The position numbers and the translations under genes are program-made. A DNA stretch of 64,000 nucleotides from Dactylis glomerata (taxonomy: Eukaryota; Streptophyta; Magnoliopsida; Poales; Poaceae): NCBI GenBank assembly GCA_007115705.1, contig QXEO01000339.1, forward strand, positions 2,994,191 through 3,058,190, given 5' to 3'. Numbering within the stretch: the first letter of the stretch is position 1; the number at the start of each line of letters is the position of its first letter. Of the stretch, positions 36,109-47,591 are shown piece by piece. The notes under the pieces were generated by a model that made no database searches, was not told the DNA's origin, and was given only the letters and a program-made list of their open reading frames with translations.

Positions 36109-37916
36109 TCCTCCCCCCCTTCAAAAAGCGTTGTCCCCAACGCGTGAGGGTCTGCTCGAAAGGGTGGCGGAATATCAACAATAGCACCACACATATTCGC
36201 CGTCTTCAAGTCTTGCTTGCCTTCCGCACCACATCCTCCCGCTTGGCCTGCTCGACTTGATACGGCCCTGGGTGGCTGCACCTCTTTTCTTCGCCAAATG
36301 AACTTGTACTTAGGCGCCTCCACCTTCTTCTTCTTCTCAACTCTTGATGGAGCTTTGTGCTGCTGAACATGAACCTTCTGTGCACGACCCTGCAAAGTAG
36401 TAATGCCCGGGCCACACAACTGACGAACACGTCCATCTTTGCCTGTATGCACACGCACTGCTGCTCCAACAAAATGTCTTCGAGGTGTTCTAACAAAACT
36501 GTTGCTGACTACCCGGGGCACCGTATGCACCGTAACACGATCAGAACCACCGTCATCGGTCTGAACACCCATGTCAACACGAACTGGAAGTGGAACACAT
36601 GGAATACATGCTGACATATCCTTCCCTTCATCAATAAGAGGCTTGACTTCAACCGGCTTGTCACTAACAAGAACAACTGGCTTGTCATCTACAGGCTTGG
36701 CTGAAACAATATCACCACTGACGCTCTTCGCATCATGCTCCTCATGCTGCACCTGAGCTAGCCCTGGTTGTGGCTTAGCTTTATGCAACTTCTCCTTGCG
36801 AACCACCAACACAACATCGGACTTGATTTGATCATCTCTCATAGGCTTCAAAGTCCGCTGTTTGCCATCATGCACGAAAGAATATGTATTTGCTCTCCCA
36901 GCATGCATAGCATTGTGATCATACTGCCATGGATGTCCAAGTAACAGTCCACACACCTCCAATGGCAACACATCACATTCCACCTCATCAACATAGTCAT
37001 CAACTGTAAATGGCACACGCACCTTGTGAGTAATCTTCAGCATACCGCAGCTATTAACCCACTCAACATGCCTCGGTTCTGGAATACGCCATGTGAATAA
37101 ACCCAAAGCCTCCACAACCGCCTTGCTAATGCCATTACAGTAACTACCACTGTCAATCATCAACTTGCATGCTTTGCCTTTGATTATGCACTGCGCCTGA
37201 AATAAATTCCATCGCTGGCCTCTATCCGCTGTCATGCAAGTCTCATCATGTACTCTTTTGAGTTGCATATTCAGCCCACTCAATGGTACAACCTCCTCCA
37301 CGATATCCTTGACAACATCAGCCTTGACAACATCAACCGCTGACAATTCAGAATTCGTGGCTACCACCTTGCTAACTGTCGGCAATGGAACAACTGTCAA
37401 CTTCTCATGAGTAGTCACAGCTGTCGCGACCTTCTGTATAGGAGCTATGCTCTTGCCAACATCCTCTATCCGATGCACAACCTTGGGTGGCTGCTTAATT
37501 ACTTCTACGGGTACCATGGGCTTTCGAGAAGGAACCACATTGCTAGAAGGTATAAAGCACTCTCGCAGAAAGTTTCTGAAATTCGCCCAAGTTGCAGAGG
37601 TAATGCTCTTCTCCTGCAACGCTTTATGCCACCAACTGTATAGCCTGGCATCCACGCGTCGGTCTGCAAGAGCCAAACGGTTAGAATCATTCATGTTTTG
37701 ATCATAGGTAGCACACCTGTAGAAACCCTGTAGCATATGACGTTCCCATGACTCATACTCTTCAGCTGTTGCATCATAGGTCAGTTGCCAATTGATCTCA
37801 TATGCATCATATGCTAAAACACCATCCAGCAGGTCCAGATAATCATTGAAAATATCGCTAGATTTCTTGCCACGGCGACACTTATAGCCGTAATAATCAC
37901 CCGGAAAAGAATCCAT
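36054..37916 (-). CDS. C gag-protease protein (620 aa, intact)
   Basis: The longest uninterrupted ORF in the window, starting at ATG 37916 shortly inside the leader. Residues about 20-130 look like a gag capsid region, with aromatic residues spaced as in Ty3 gag (DARLYSWWHKAL, WANFRNFLRECF). Residues about 225-345 are a retropepsin-like domain with active-site KLMIDSGSYCNG and flap-side LLLGHPWQYD. A Val/Lys/Asp-rich linker and a basic segment follow. The last residues are encoded by the polypurine tract and LTR. No zinc knuckle, RT or integrase is present. Such proteins could package element RNA while using enzymes of a relative. The absence of stops, unlike B and D, is notable. Confidence 0.85.
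   Translation of the reverse strand: MDSFPGDYYGYKCRRGKKSSDIFNDYLDLLDGVLAYDAYEINWQLTYDATAEEYESWERHMLQGFYRCATYDQNMNDSNRLALADRRVDARLYSWWHKALQEKSITSATWANFRNFLRECFIPSSNVVPSRKPMVPVEVIKQPPKVVHRIEDVGKSIAPIQKVATAVTTHEKLTVVPLPTVSKVVATNSELSAVDVVKADVVKDIVEEVVPLSGLNMQLKRVHDETCMTADRGQRWNLFQAQCIIKGKACKLMIDSGSYCNGISKAVVEALGLFTWRIPEPRHVEWVNSCGMLKITHKVRVPFTVDDYVDEVECDVLPLEVCGLLLGHPWQYDHNAMHAGRANTYSFVHDGKQRTLKPMRDDQIKSDVVLVVRKEKLHKAKPQPGLAQVQHEEHDAKSVSGDIVSAKPVDDKPVVLVSDKPVEVKPLIDEGKDMSACIPCVPLPVRVDMGVQTDDGGSDRVTVHTVPRVVSNSFVRTPRRHFVGAAVRVHTGKDGRVRQLCGPGITTLQGRAQKVHVQQHKAPSRVEKKKKVEAPKYKFIWRRKEVQPPRAVSSRAGQAGGCGAEGKQDLKTANMCGAIVDIPPPFRADPHALGTTLFEGGEDDMGTTEEVEPNFRTPPR
36109..36122 (-). promoter_or_regulatory. 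C polypurine tract inside the ORF
   Basis: On the minus strand GAAGGGGGGGAGGA directly precedes the 3' LTR and is translated as part of an FEGGEDDM segment. Confidence 0.85.
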
Positions 37917-38809
37917 CTTGTGCCTCTTGGTCCGTCACACCAAAATCTGAAATAACGTGTGTACCAAACCCAGCCTTCACTGATTTTTCAATACAAAACA
38001 ATTTCACCGATGCTTTTGCTTGAAGCTATTGATATTAAGTAGTATCTGTCAAAATTGGAGTGAAAACCAGCAAAACTGGACTGACAGAAAGAACCAAAGC
38101 TAGGCAGCAATCCGGGCGCCTGACCACAGAGAGGGTCTGGGGCCGCGCGCGAACAGCAGTCCAAACGAGAGGCAACGAGAGGCAGACTAGCGATGCCGGA
38201 GGCCGATCGCAGCTGACGCTCGGGCCGAGCGCAAGAAGCCGAGCCAACTGGGCCGGCCCGCTAGGGAAAACACGCAGCCGAACCTGTGCTGACGGAGAGC
38301 AGACGCGACGGCTGTCCTCAGGCGCGTGGGCACGCGCGGGGCGATGGCCGCTTTGTTTTTTTTTTAATTATTTCCAGCGATCCGATCTAGAACTAGCCTC
38401 AGAGATCGATCCCAGTCAAGGAGGATCGCAGGCGGACGAGCGGCGACGCCCACGCGCGGGACCAGGTCGAGCGCTCTCGCCTGGGGGCAGACAGCCTCCG
38501 CCCCTGGGCGAGCGAGGCGGCTCCTTTTTTTTTAACGATTCCGATCGGATCTGACCAGGTCTGTTCTGGTCGATCGTTGCCCTTTGCTTTCGCCTGCAGA
38601 ATCGGATCTCAGATCTTGATTAGAAAAAACTGCACAGCGCCATGAATACGGAAGACAACCGATTCAAGGAGGAGATCTGATCGCTGCCTGAACCTCCGAT
38701 GCGATATGAGCTTTCTTCTTTTTCCGTTCTTGCACCTCCAAAGCGATCTGAAAACTGACCGATGAAGATAATTCGCAGATCAACAACAAAAAATACTCGC
38801 GGTGAGAAA
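37917..38809 (-). other. C leader region
   Basis: About 0.9 kb between the primer site and the ATG, GC-rich at 38100-38520 with two T-rich runs at 38354-38364 and 38525-38533. Short frames on both strands overlap here and none resembles a protein. Confidence 0.7.
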
Positions 38810-38827
38810 CCCAGTAATCTGATACCA
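38810..38827 (-). other. C primer binding site (tRNA-Met)
   Basis: On the minus strand TGGTATCAGATTACTGGG lies two bases inside the 5' LTR. Confidence 0.9.
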
Positions 38828-38829
38828 CA

Positions 38830-39389
38830 TGATAAGGATCACGCCGGTGATCCTTGGAGTTTTGTCCCGATCTTTCACAGCGAGTCTACCCGGATATAAA
38901 TCTTCCAATAACGCGAAGAACGTCACCTGAAGAAGAGGAACAAATCTAGCAAGCAACGTGATGAAGATCACCACGCCTCAAACCTGAGCCTGATAATTCT
39001 TGATGAACACAAGAACCCTCGCAGCAATCTTTATTAGATAACACGGCAGCGCCGTTTCCCCGGAGGGATGATACACGGTGGAGCACACGATGGTTTTTTG
39101 ACTAAACAACTGAACTCCCTCAACCCTAGACTGCTGGCCTCCTTATATAGATGGCCAGAAAACTGTTGGGCTTGGACAGGCCCAAACCCAAAACACACAA
39201 TAAAACCTAGGTGGCCCACAACTAGACCTAGCTACGAAATAACATAGGCATGAATATAAATTGCTGACACAACCTTAGACTAATTATTACATATCGTAGG
39301 TCATCCTGGCGTGCCAATATGCAACGAGCTTCCCTCATCTTGGTGGAGTCCTGAAATTGGGCTTCACCTCCTCCGTCGTGCCCATATCA
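38830..39389 (-). repeat. C 5' LTR (560 bp)
   Basis: Upstream LTR on the minus strand, the same length as 35549-36108 and about 99% identical by eye. Confidence 0.95.
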
Positions 39390-41355
39390 TAGCGGATCGA
39401 ATTTCGAAATCCGCCATGGCGCTCGGGGGCTACTGGGAGTACATACCTTCTTCATAGTCGCTGTTTTCTCAACAAAAGCGGCAATGCCACTAGACAGCTG
39501 GTTACTGGCATCTTCCTGGCTAGAAATAAGATTGACGACCTCAAGTTGCTTTTGTCTCCAGTATAAACTGCCCCCCGACGGAGTATCCGCCACTTGACCC
39601 TGAGAGCCAAAAGCCTTTTCGCTTTGGACGACATCATTAGCCGCAGCTTCAGTCGTTGGGTTGGTTTCTGGCATTGGGTCAAACTGACCACCAGCATCCT
39701 CCATATCAATATCGATACGAACGGAGGGAGTTGGTGCGTCAGGGGTGAGCGGGATAGCGGCAGGAGAGGGCTTGGCTCGCTTGGAGGACGGCTCCTTGAC
39801 AGTAGGCTTCTTTCTTATGAGGAAAAGATGATTAGAGATGGAAAGCAGCAAAACAATGAAGAAGGGTATCCAAAGATTACCTTGACTTGGGCAGATTGAT
39901 GGTAGCGGTATTCTCGGATGGCGTTTCTAACTCCGCTCTGCGTTGAGCTTCGAAACGACGGGAATCAGCAGATTTCCCGCCACCACCGCGAGTTTTTCCA
40001 CTACCAGCCCGTTTCTTGGGAACCACCTTCTCCCGGGTCGTATGGGCTGTATCATCCACATTCCCCGCCATCTCCTCTTTGTTTCCGCTAGAGTGAACAA
40101 CTTCCTCCTTAGCGGCAGATTTGAGGTTGGAGCGGCGAAGGGGATGGGCAAAGTGAGCAGGACCAAGCGATTTGAGCTGATAAGAAGAAAAAAGTTATGT
40201 CCTATGAAATATAAAGATATTATATGGTACTATGGCGGAAAGGGAACTTACCGAAGGACAGGTGCCATTCTCAAACATAGCCATGCCGAACTTCAAGGGT
40301 TTCTTCCTGGGAGACTTCATCAGAGAACGGATGCGCTTCTCGACCACTTTAGGGTCTAGCTCCTGGTCCGAGCAATGCATGCCATCATTTGCACCAGTAT
40401 ACTCGTGCATCAGGCGATCGCGGTGTTGCAGCGGCTGAATCCGCCGGGATATCTAGCAGTTGATGGTGTCGATCCCTCTCAAGCCATCCACAGATAGCCT
40501 GGCAATCCACCGAGCCAAGAGCTTGACATGGGGAGTGGTGGACTCATCGTTGACAGCTGTCCAGGAGTCGCGAGATTCAGCAGGAACGTTCTTAAAGGGA
40601 GGAAGGCCGCGGGCTTGAGATGGCGCAGGCTTATCCACCATATAAAACCAGGATCCTCTCCATCCGATGGCGGAATCCAGAGGCATGATGAAAGGGTATT
40701 CCTTCGACCATCGTGGAAGAAAACAAACCGTTCCGCAGGTTCGAAGGGATCTGTCATCTTCATAATTGGCCCGCACGGAGAAGAAAAGTTGGAAGAGGTC
40801 TACCCTGGGGCGGATCCCGAGGTATCCCTCGCACAAAGCTGCGTAGCCCGCCACAGACACCAGGCTGTTTGGTGATATGTGGTGGAGCTGCAATCCATAG
40901 AACTTCAGAAGATTAGTGAAGAAAAGAGATGGAGGCATACTGAGACCCCTCTCCACGTGAAATTTGAGCATCACGATCTCAGAGGGGTTAGGAGTAGGCA
41001 CTGGGGCCTTGAAGTCAGTCCGCCATCCGGATTCAGCTTGAGGAGCCACAGTGCCCTCGCCCTCCATGGCCTGGACGTCAGAATCCTTAACATGGGATTT
41101 CTGCCAATACCCATGGAGGTTCTGGGGGATTTGCTCTTCCTCGTCCTCAGCACCTTCCTCCTCAGCCTCGCCATCCGCTTCCTTGTCTGCGGGATCATCC
41201 GGGTTTGCTTCCGCCATCTCCTCTTCGGCCTCGGACATAATGTCCTCTGGGTCCAAATCCGCCATTGCAGGATGTGTTCCCTGAGTTGACTGTTGAAGAG
41301 GGGAATCTTCCTCCTCGGCTTCGGAATGATGGCGGGAAGGTGATCCGGTGTCCAT

Positions 41356-41928
41356 GGCGTTGAGCGAAGGGAAGATTCTGCTGTGAAATCTGCGAAGTGC
41401 CTGAGCAAGCTGCTCCGGCGGAAATAGCTACCGGCGGCAAGATTTCCTGCGGTTGCTCGTCGGAGGAGGTGGAGCTCTCGTGGCGGCGCTGAGGAGAGAG
41501 AATGCAATGGGGGCGAATGAGGGGTGACTGGCCGGGGGTGAGAGGCCGGGGTATATATAGACCCCGGGCCTCGAGATTCGTGCCTGCCATCACCACCGTT
41601 CATCCTGATCGCCGAAACCCAAATCTGGTGACATGTGTCCAGGGGTAAAAAAGTAACTTGGTGAAAACAGTGCATGCGCTGTAAGTCTTGCCCTAGAAGG
41701 AACTGTGTGCCGAAATTCACGGCGGATTTCAACGGTATGATCCAACGGATCCTGAAAATCTCGCTAAGATAACTACGTCGCTTGATCCGTTATTTACGGC
41801 GGATTAATAGATGGAAAAAGGAACATCAAGATGACCGCCATCCCAGCACAGAAGAGAAGAAGAGCTATGGCGAAAATGACTCACCAAGAATACGCATGGC
41901 GGATGTAGATGGCAATCTTGAAATTCCC
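41356..41928. other. B region upstream of the antisense gene
   Basis: Between the antisense ATG and B's polypurine tract. A TATATATAG at about 41551-41559, read on the minus strand, could be the antisense promoter. Overlapping short frames are shadows. Confidence 0.5.
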
Positions 41929-41938
41929 TGGGGGCTAC
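41929..41938 (+). promoter_or_regulatory. B polypurine tract
   Basis: CTGGGGGCTAC immediately before the 3' LTR, the Tat-type plus-strand primer. Confidence 0.85.
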
Positions 41939-42520
41939 TGTTGGGGATATACCAAATAGGTATACCAGTGATGTAGTCCTAAATCAGCAAGCCAGGGTGG
42001 CCCATCAGGGGTGGTATGGCGGATTCGCCATACCGGGCAGCCCAGTTGCTGGAGTTGCCACGATGGTACAGGACGCAGGCGCTCATGGCGGATTACTGAC
42101 GATAGGCCCATGGCGGATTACTGACGATAGGCCCCTGGCGGATCCAGAGATGGCCCATGGCGGGTTACCTTGACATACACGCATAGGACTTAGTCTAGGA
42201 CTCCAAGTTGTATCCGCTCTGGTACCAACGTGTAGCCCACGCCAGGCGCCTTTATAAGCCCGGCGTGGAGCAGCCCTTGAGGCAAGGAGACAAGTCATAC
42301 GGACAATCGCATAGCGAAATAGCCAACCTCATCATTGTAATCGAGCACTTGTTGCCATATAGTGAATTATAGCAGCACGTAGGATCTCGCCACCGTCGCG
42401 GGATCTGAAGCTGGGTAAACTCGTGCTACCACCGTCCTGGATCGCTCCTCCGTGTTCACCCCCTTCCACAAACCGCCATACCCCTACCTCTATGGCAGAT
42501 CTGTTGACGAAACCACGACA
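41939..42520 (+). repeat. B 3' LTR (582 bp)
   Basis: Same length as the 5' LTR; about 13 differences by eye. Followed by TSD CTTGG. Confidence 0.95.
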
Positions 42521-42564
42521 CTTGGTGCTGAATGCGTTAAGATTCAGGAGACTATTGACGCATC
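42521..42564 (+). other. A fragment between insertions B and E
   Basis: Forty-four bases of element A, starting with B's TSD copy CTTGG and ending with E's TSD GCATC. They continue the accessory-gene exon that begins before B at about 25723 and ends just after E. Confidence 0.85.
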
Positions 42565-44213
42565 TGATGGCTGGCGTGTAGTTGATGATGATGATTATAA
42601 TCAGTCAGTTGGGGAAACCCAAGCGGAAGGTGTGATGAGCACAGCAGCAAGCTTTTCCCTCAGTTAGAAACCAAGGTATGTCGATCAGGAGAGGAGCAAA
42701 CAAACGACTAAAGGTGATGCTGCTAGCTTGCGACAGCTTCGGACAATTTATAGGGCGCCTCGTCCAAGCTTTGCTTTGTTAGCTGCAACGCGGAACCTGC
42801 ACACAACACAACCAAATACTTTGTTCCCAACTTGCGATGAGGTTGTCAATCTCACCGGGTTGCTTGAAACAAAGGGTATGAGCGTATCGAGTGGAAAACA
42901 ATAGAAGTATGCGAGTAAAGTAAACAGTGCGAGTAAAGTAAACAGGTGATAGCAATATGATGGAAATAGGACCGGGATCCACAGTTCACTAGTGGTGTCT
43001 CTCCATAAGATAAATAACACATGCTGGGTAAACAAATTGCAGTTGGGCAATTGATAGAATAAAGATAACGTGATATGTCAAGAAGATCACTATGCGATTT
43101 ACTCTGGGCATTACAACAAAATACATAGACCGCTATCCAACTGCATCTATGACTAATAATCCACTCACGGGGATATCATCCGAACACCCCATGAGTATTA
43201 AGTTGCGAACAACAGATAATTGCATTAAGCAAAGTGTGTAATGTAAACAAAGCATATGCCCTCGAGCATATGAATGTTGTTTTCTCCCTAGTAGCAACAG
43301 CACATCTACAACCTTAGAGGTTTCTGTCACTCCCCCAGATTAAATAGAGGCATGAACCCACTATCGAGCATAAATACCCCCTCTTGGAGTCACTAGCAAC
43401 TACTCGGCCAAGATAGCTACTAACAACGGAGAGCATGCAAGATCATAAACAACATAGAGATAACATAAGATATATTTCAGTATAGCAACTCAATCATAAC
43501 ACCAATATTCACCGGATCCCAACAAACCAAACATGTAGAATTACATAACGGTGATCTCAATCATGTAGGGCAGCTCATGAGATCTAAACATGAAGCACAT
43601 GGTGGAGGAGACAACCATCTAGCTACTGCTATGGACCCATAGTCCAAGGTAGACTACTCACTCATCGCTCCGGAGGCAAGCATGGCGATGAAGAAGACCT
43701 CCGGTGGCGATTCCCCTCTCCGGCAGGGTGCCGGGTAGAGCTTCTGGACCCTCCCGATCTTTGGGTCGACGGCGGCGGCGGATCACGATGTGTTCTAGAA
43801 AATTGATCGGGGCTTAGGTTTTTCCCGTCGGGGGGTCTTTATAGGCGAAGGGGCATCATCAGGAGTGGACCGAGGCGCCCTCACACATAGGGGGGACGGC
43901 CAGGGGCTGGGCCGCGCCGCCCTGGTGTGTGGGGCCCTCGTGGCCCACTCTATCTCCTCTTCGGATCTCTGGAAGCTTCTGGGAAAAATAAGACTTTAGA
44001 AACTTGTTTCGTCCAATTCCAAGAATATTTCCTGTGTAGCTTTTTTGAAACACAAAAACAGCAGAAAACAGGGAACTGGCACTGTGGCGACTTGTTAATA
44101 AGTTAGTTCTGGAAAATGCATAAAAGTGCCATGAAGTGTAACAAAACATTAGGCAAATGGTGTAAAAACAAGCATGGATCATCAAAAATTATAGATACGT
44201 TGGAGACGTATCA
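42565..44213 (-). repeat. E 3' LTR (1649 bp)
   Basis: Downstream LTR on the minus strand. Its outer 230 bases (about 43990-44213) are shared with the S LTR, while the rest diverges. Confidence 0.93.
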
Positions 44214-44228
44214 AGCATCCCCAAGCTT
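44214..44228 (-). promoter_or_regulatory. E polypurine tract
   Basis: Same sequence as in S (minus strand AAGCTTGGGGATGCT). Internal copies lie at 46427-46440 and, with one change, at 46483-46496. Confidence 0.85.
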
Positions 44229-47200
44229 AACTCCTGCTCGTCCTCGAGTAGGTAAGTGATAACAAAAGAAATAATTTTTGAGGTGACATGCACCTACAAA
44301 ATCTTGATCATATATGTAAGCATTTGTGAGCTGGGATCAAAAGAACTTAAAACATGGGCATGAAAGATATAATCTTGACAATAAAAACTTAGCAACCATG
44401 TTATTACATGAAAATGAACACAAACAAAAGATCATGAAAGTGAAACAATGAAAGTCAAACGTGTGTTCAAATCATAAGGAAAAACATACAAATGGTTTTC
44501 AGCTTGTCCTTCATGGAGAGCAAAACATAAATGCATAGGACACCTTCAAGTTTAAGAGGGCGACTAGATACAAATAATTTAAGAACAAGTGAAACCAACA
44601 ATATGAATCAATCAATGAAACTTTAGGACAATGCACATTATACTAAGAATGACAACTATGCTCTCTTAATGGTTCATAAAGATAGAAGGTGGTGACTCAA
44701 CATAAAAGTAAAAGAAAGGCCCTTCGCGGAGGGAAGCAGTGATTGCAAGTTTTATAGACCTTCAAAAATTATGGTACTTACCGGCTTTGAGCTCTCATTG
44801 CCCCCATCATAAGCATCTTGAATGGTTAAAGTTAATGCGAGAACAATTATTATGCATATGCTTGACAAATCATAAGTTGAAAACCTCGTGCCCCGTGAAT
44901 ACGAGTACCCAAACCTCATGCTACTTTACTTAGAGTCCCAAGCAAGGCTCTTGTCATTGTAAGTATATATGTATCATCGAGAACCGCCAACGGGGTACCT
45001 CCGTGCCCGATGATATGGAACAAGCCCACATCAAAATGACAGGACAAGCAGGCAATGAACACCTCGACATCTCTTTTATTTGCCATTTGTTTAGCTTTTT
45101 ATTTTGAGATGCGTCGTCGAATGTCCACTATGGGTATGCTACAAATTTCCACCATGAATTATGCATGGCTTAGATTGGCGGCCCAGGCATTTCCCTAACA
45201 CATATACAAACTCCATGATCCCCGCAAGATTCCCAATTCATTTCACACCGCGGGCATCCATAAACAAAAGATCACGATATCAACTCAAATAAGAAGTGCA
45301 ATGTTGAAAGCTTGCCCCATGACGATATGGTTGGGCTAGTATCCAACTTACAACTTGCAAGCATAACAACTCAACATAAGAGACCACAATGTCAAATTTT
45401 TAAGAACAAGAAAAAGTAAAGTGTGCCTTCCGGTTCGTGAGAGCTTTACTGACCAATTTTCGCATAACACTGGTAAGAGTTTAATTTGAAGAGAAAATAA
45501 AAGCAAGTTAAATTTACTTGGAATAGCAAATTGCTAATAGGTATGTATGGTGAACACTTTGGCAAACTTTGGTTTTTAGGAGTTCGATGCATGAGTAGAG
45601 CTCATACTCAGTACAAGACGAGGGCTAGCAAAAGACTGGGAGCGACCAACTAAGAGAGCAATAATGGCCATAATCATGCAAAGCGACAAGCAACATGAAA
45701 AGAAGCATAAGATGGCATCAAAAGTCAAAAACTAAATGATCATAGAGGCTATTGGCGACTTTGTAAGAGTCTAACATGTGTGAGCATGCGCCAAGTCAAC
45801 CCAAATAAAGCATCAAGGAGAAAACCAAAATAATGCTTCCAAACGATAAAAAACAACGCATGATTTTTTTCGAAGGCTCATTAAGCAATCTCAGTTATTT
45901 GAGACAATTCATGCTACAGCAAAACCACTAAGCATACTATCAAAAAAACATCAAGCATGACATGAAAAAGCCTAAGCCGCAGTCTACACAAGCTCCTTCT
46001 TGTACCACTTTTTTGCATAAAGCTTTTTCTCTTTTCCAACACCATTCAAACTTTTTTAATCCAACTCTTTTGAGGAAAACCAACATGGTCTAGAGGCAAA
46101 AATACACCTTGATAAATAAATATAAGAAGATCTGAATGCAATTCAAGGCAAAAACGAAAACCAAAAGCAGTAGCAGAAAAAAGAAGAACACTCGGTTTTT
46201 GATAAGAGTGAAAACTAGAGCGTTCTTGGCAAATGAAAAGCAAGGCAACTTCTCCAAAAGAAATTTGTTGGCGTCCAACCATTTATTGCAGAAAACAAAA
46301 CAAAACTAATAATGAAAACTAAAACAACTGATGCTCCAAGAAAAACACATAGTGCATGAAGCAATAAAAATATAGTGTCTTGAAAGGTGACCTGATTTTT
46401 GCCGATGAAGAAGGGATGCCTCGGGCGCATCCCCAAGCTTTGATGCTTGTACTTCTTGGATATTTCTTGGGGTGATGCATGGGCATTCCCAAGCTTGAGC
46501 TTTTGTCCATTCTTCAACTCATCTCATCATTCTCCAATCCCTACACTTGAAAACTTCCTTCATACAAAACTAAACACAAATCTATTAGCGACATTAGTGT
46601 AAGCATAACATATAATCAACCTCTTTTGCTTCAAGTTTCAACCCAAAACCACCACATATAAAGTATATACTACTGTAGCAACTTCCCCAAAAGTTCCGTG
46701 ATCAAAAGAACTCAAAAAGAAAGCGATAAAGCGGCAACAATGAATGGTGGCAGAAATCTGTCAAAACAGAACAGCTGATAAAGGCTGATTTTTTAAGGGG
46801 TTTTCTGTTGCTCAAATCAAAAAGTGTTCAACTTATGAAAGTTTGGATATAACCCGGGGCATATGCACAAGAAATCGAGGTCCAAAAGATATACAGAGAA
46901 TTTTCATAAATTTTTACGATGCAGCACCGAAAATAGTTTTAGGACAGCAACATCCCCAAATCTTTACCTCACTCAAATTAGAGGCTTCTCTTGGCACAAT
47001 AATGAAATAAAAATGATAAGGAGAGGTCATTACAGTAGTAATGACTTCCAAGACTCAAATAAAAGAAAAAGTACTGAAAAGAAAACATTGGGTTATCTCC
47101 CAAGAGTGCTTTTCTTTAACGCCTTTGAGCTAGGCGCAGAAAATTGCAAATCAAGTAATAATGAAGGAGGCATCAGGATCCACTATAGGAGTCTTTTCAA

Positions 47201-47298
47201 CAATGAAGGAAATTGTGTCCAAATGAGTTTTTGAAGATCCTTTATGATCACTTTTTGGTACACTGCTTTCATCAAAAAAGTTTTCAGGACAAATCCAA
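44229..47298. other. E 3' non-coding region
   Basis: About 3.1 kb with no supported ORF. The parts at 44229-44730 and 45590-47130 match S; the intervening 44740-45580 is specific to E. Short minus-strand frames at 46046-46517 recur in S at 17760-18330 but are not convincing proteins. Confidence 0.75.
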
Positions 47299-47591
47299 CT
47301 AATTTTTTTTATCCCAAGCATCATGAATTCCTACAAGTTTATAAGGTATTGGCACTCTAAAATCTTCATTGGGTGTGCCAACAACCGCTACAGGCGAGCC
47401 AAGCTTATTAAACTTCTTAAAAACTTTCCTAGCCTCAATTGCAACATCTCTAAATTCTATGCGCAAAGTTTCCAAGATAAAAGCTTTCTTTTCAGGATCT
47501 TCAATTTCATGAAGCTTAAGGAACATGTATTGCATAAAAGGATTAAGGTTAGCAAACCTAGCTTCTAACATGTGAATTAAATAAGTAGAAG

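Larger units (their letters stand above)
35549..39389 (-). mobile_element. Element C: non-autonomous gag-protease gypsy element
   Basis: A 3841-bp minus-strand element with two 560-bp LTRs and perfect TSD TAGCG (35544-35548 and 39390-39394), inserted in an intron of B's antisense gene. It has a tRNA-Met primer site and a purine tract. Its single uninterrupted ORF encodes gag-like and retropepsin-like regions and runs through the purine tract into the 3' LTR. RT, RNase H and integrase are absent. The LTRs differ at about seven positions by eye, so it is among the two youngest insertions here. Confidence 0.95.
34355..41355 (-). pseudogene. B antisense accessory gene (PF04195-like), six exons, C nested in an intron
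   Basis: Starts at ATG 41355 on the minus strand. Proposed exons: 41355-40252, 40176-39881, 39813-39447, 35220-35109, 35032-34781 and 34698-34355, with GT donors and AG acceptors and a TAG end. Exon 1 is acidic, then has a PF04195-like core with ERGLSMPPSLFFTNLL, LHHISPNSLVSVAGYAALC and EGYLGIRP. It has one in-frame TAG at 40453-40455. Middle exons are Lys/Pro-rich, and exons 4-5 are Gln/Glu/Lys coiled coil (ALVVDLQQQL, LEEKLKDQERQSKKKDKEIA). The last exon is helical and ends acidic. Element C interrupts the intron between exons 3 and 4. The exon plan parallels the gene in A. Function is unknown; nuclear roles have been guessed only from composition. Confidence 0.75.
25752..42520 (+). mobile_element. 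Element B: Tat-lineage gypsy retrotransposon
   Basis: A 16.8-kb plus-strand element (12.9 kb without insertion C) with two 582-bp LTRs and perfect TSD CTTGG at 25747-25751 and 42521-42525. The primer site TTGGCGCCCACCGTGGGG and the tract CTGGGGGCTAC are of Tat type. It encodes gag, protease, RT, gypsy RNase H, a second archaeal-type RNase H and integrase in one plus-strand frame with six stops. A spliced antisense gene lies between integrase and the 3' LTR. The LTRs differ at about 13 positions by eye. Confidence 0.96.
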
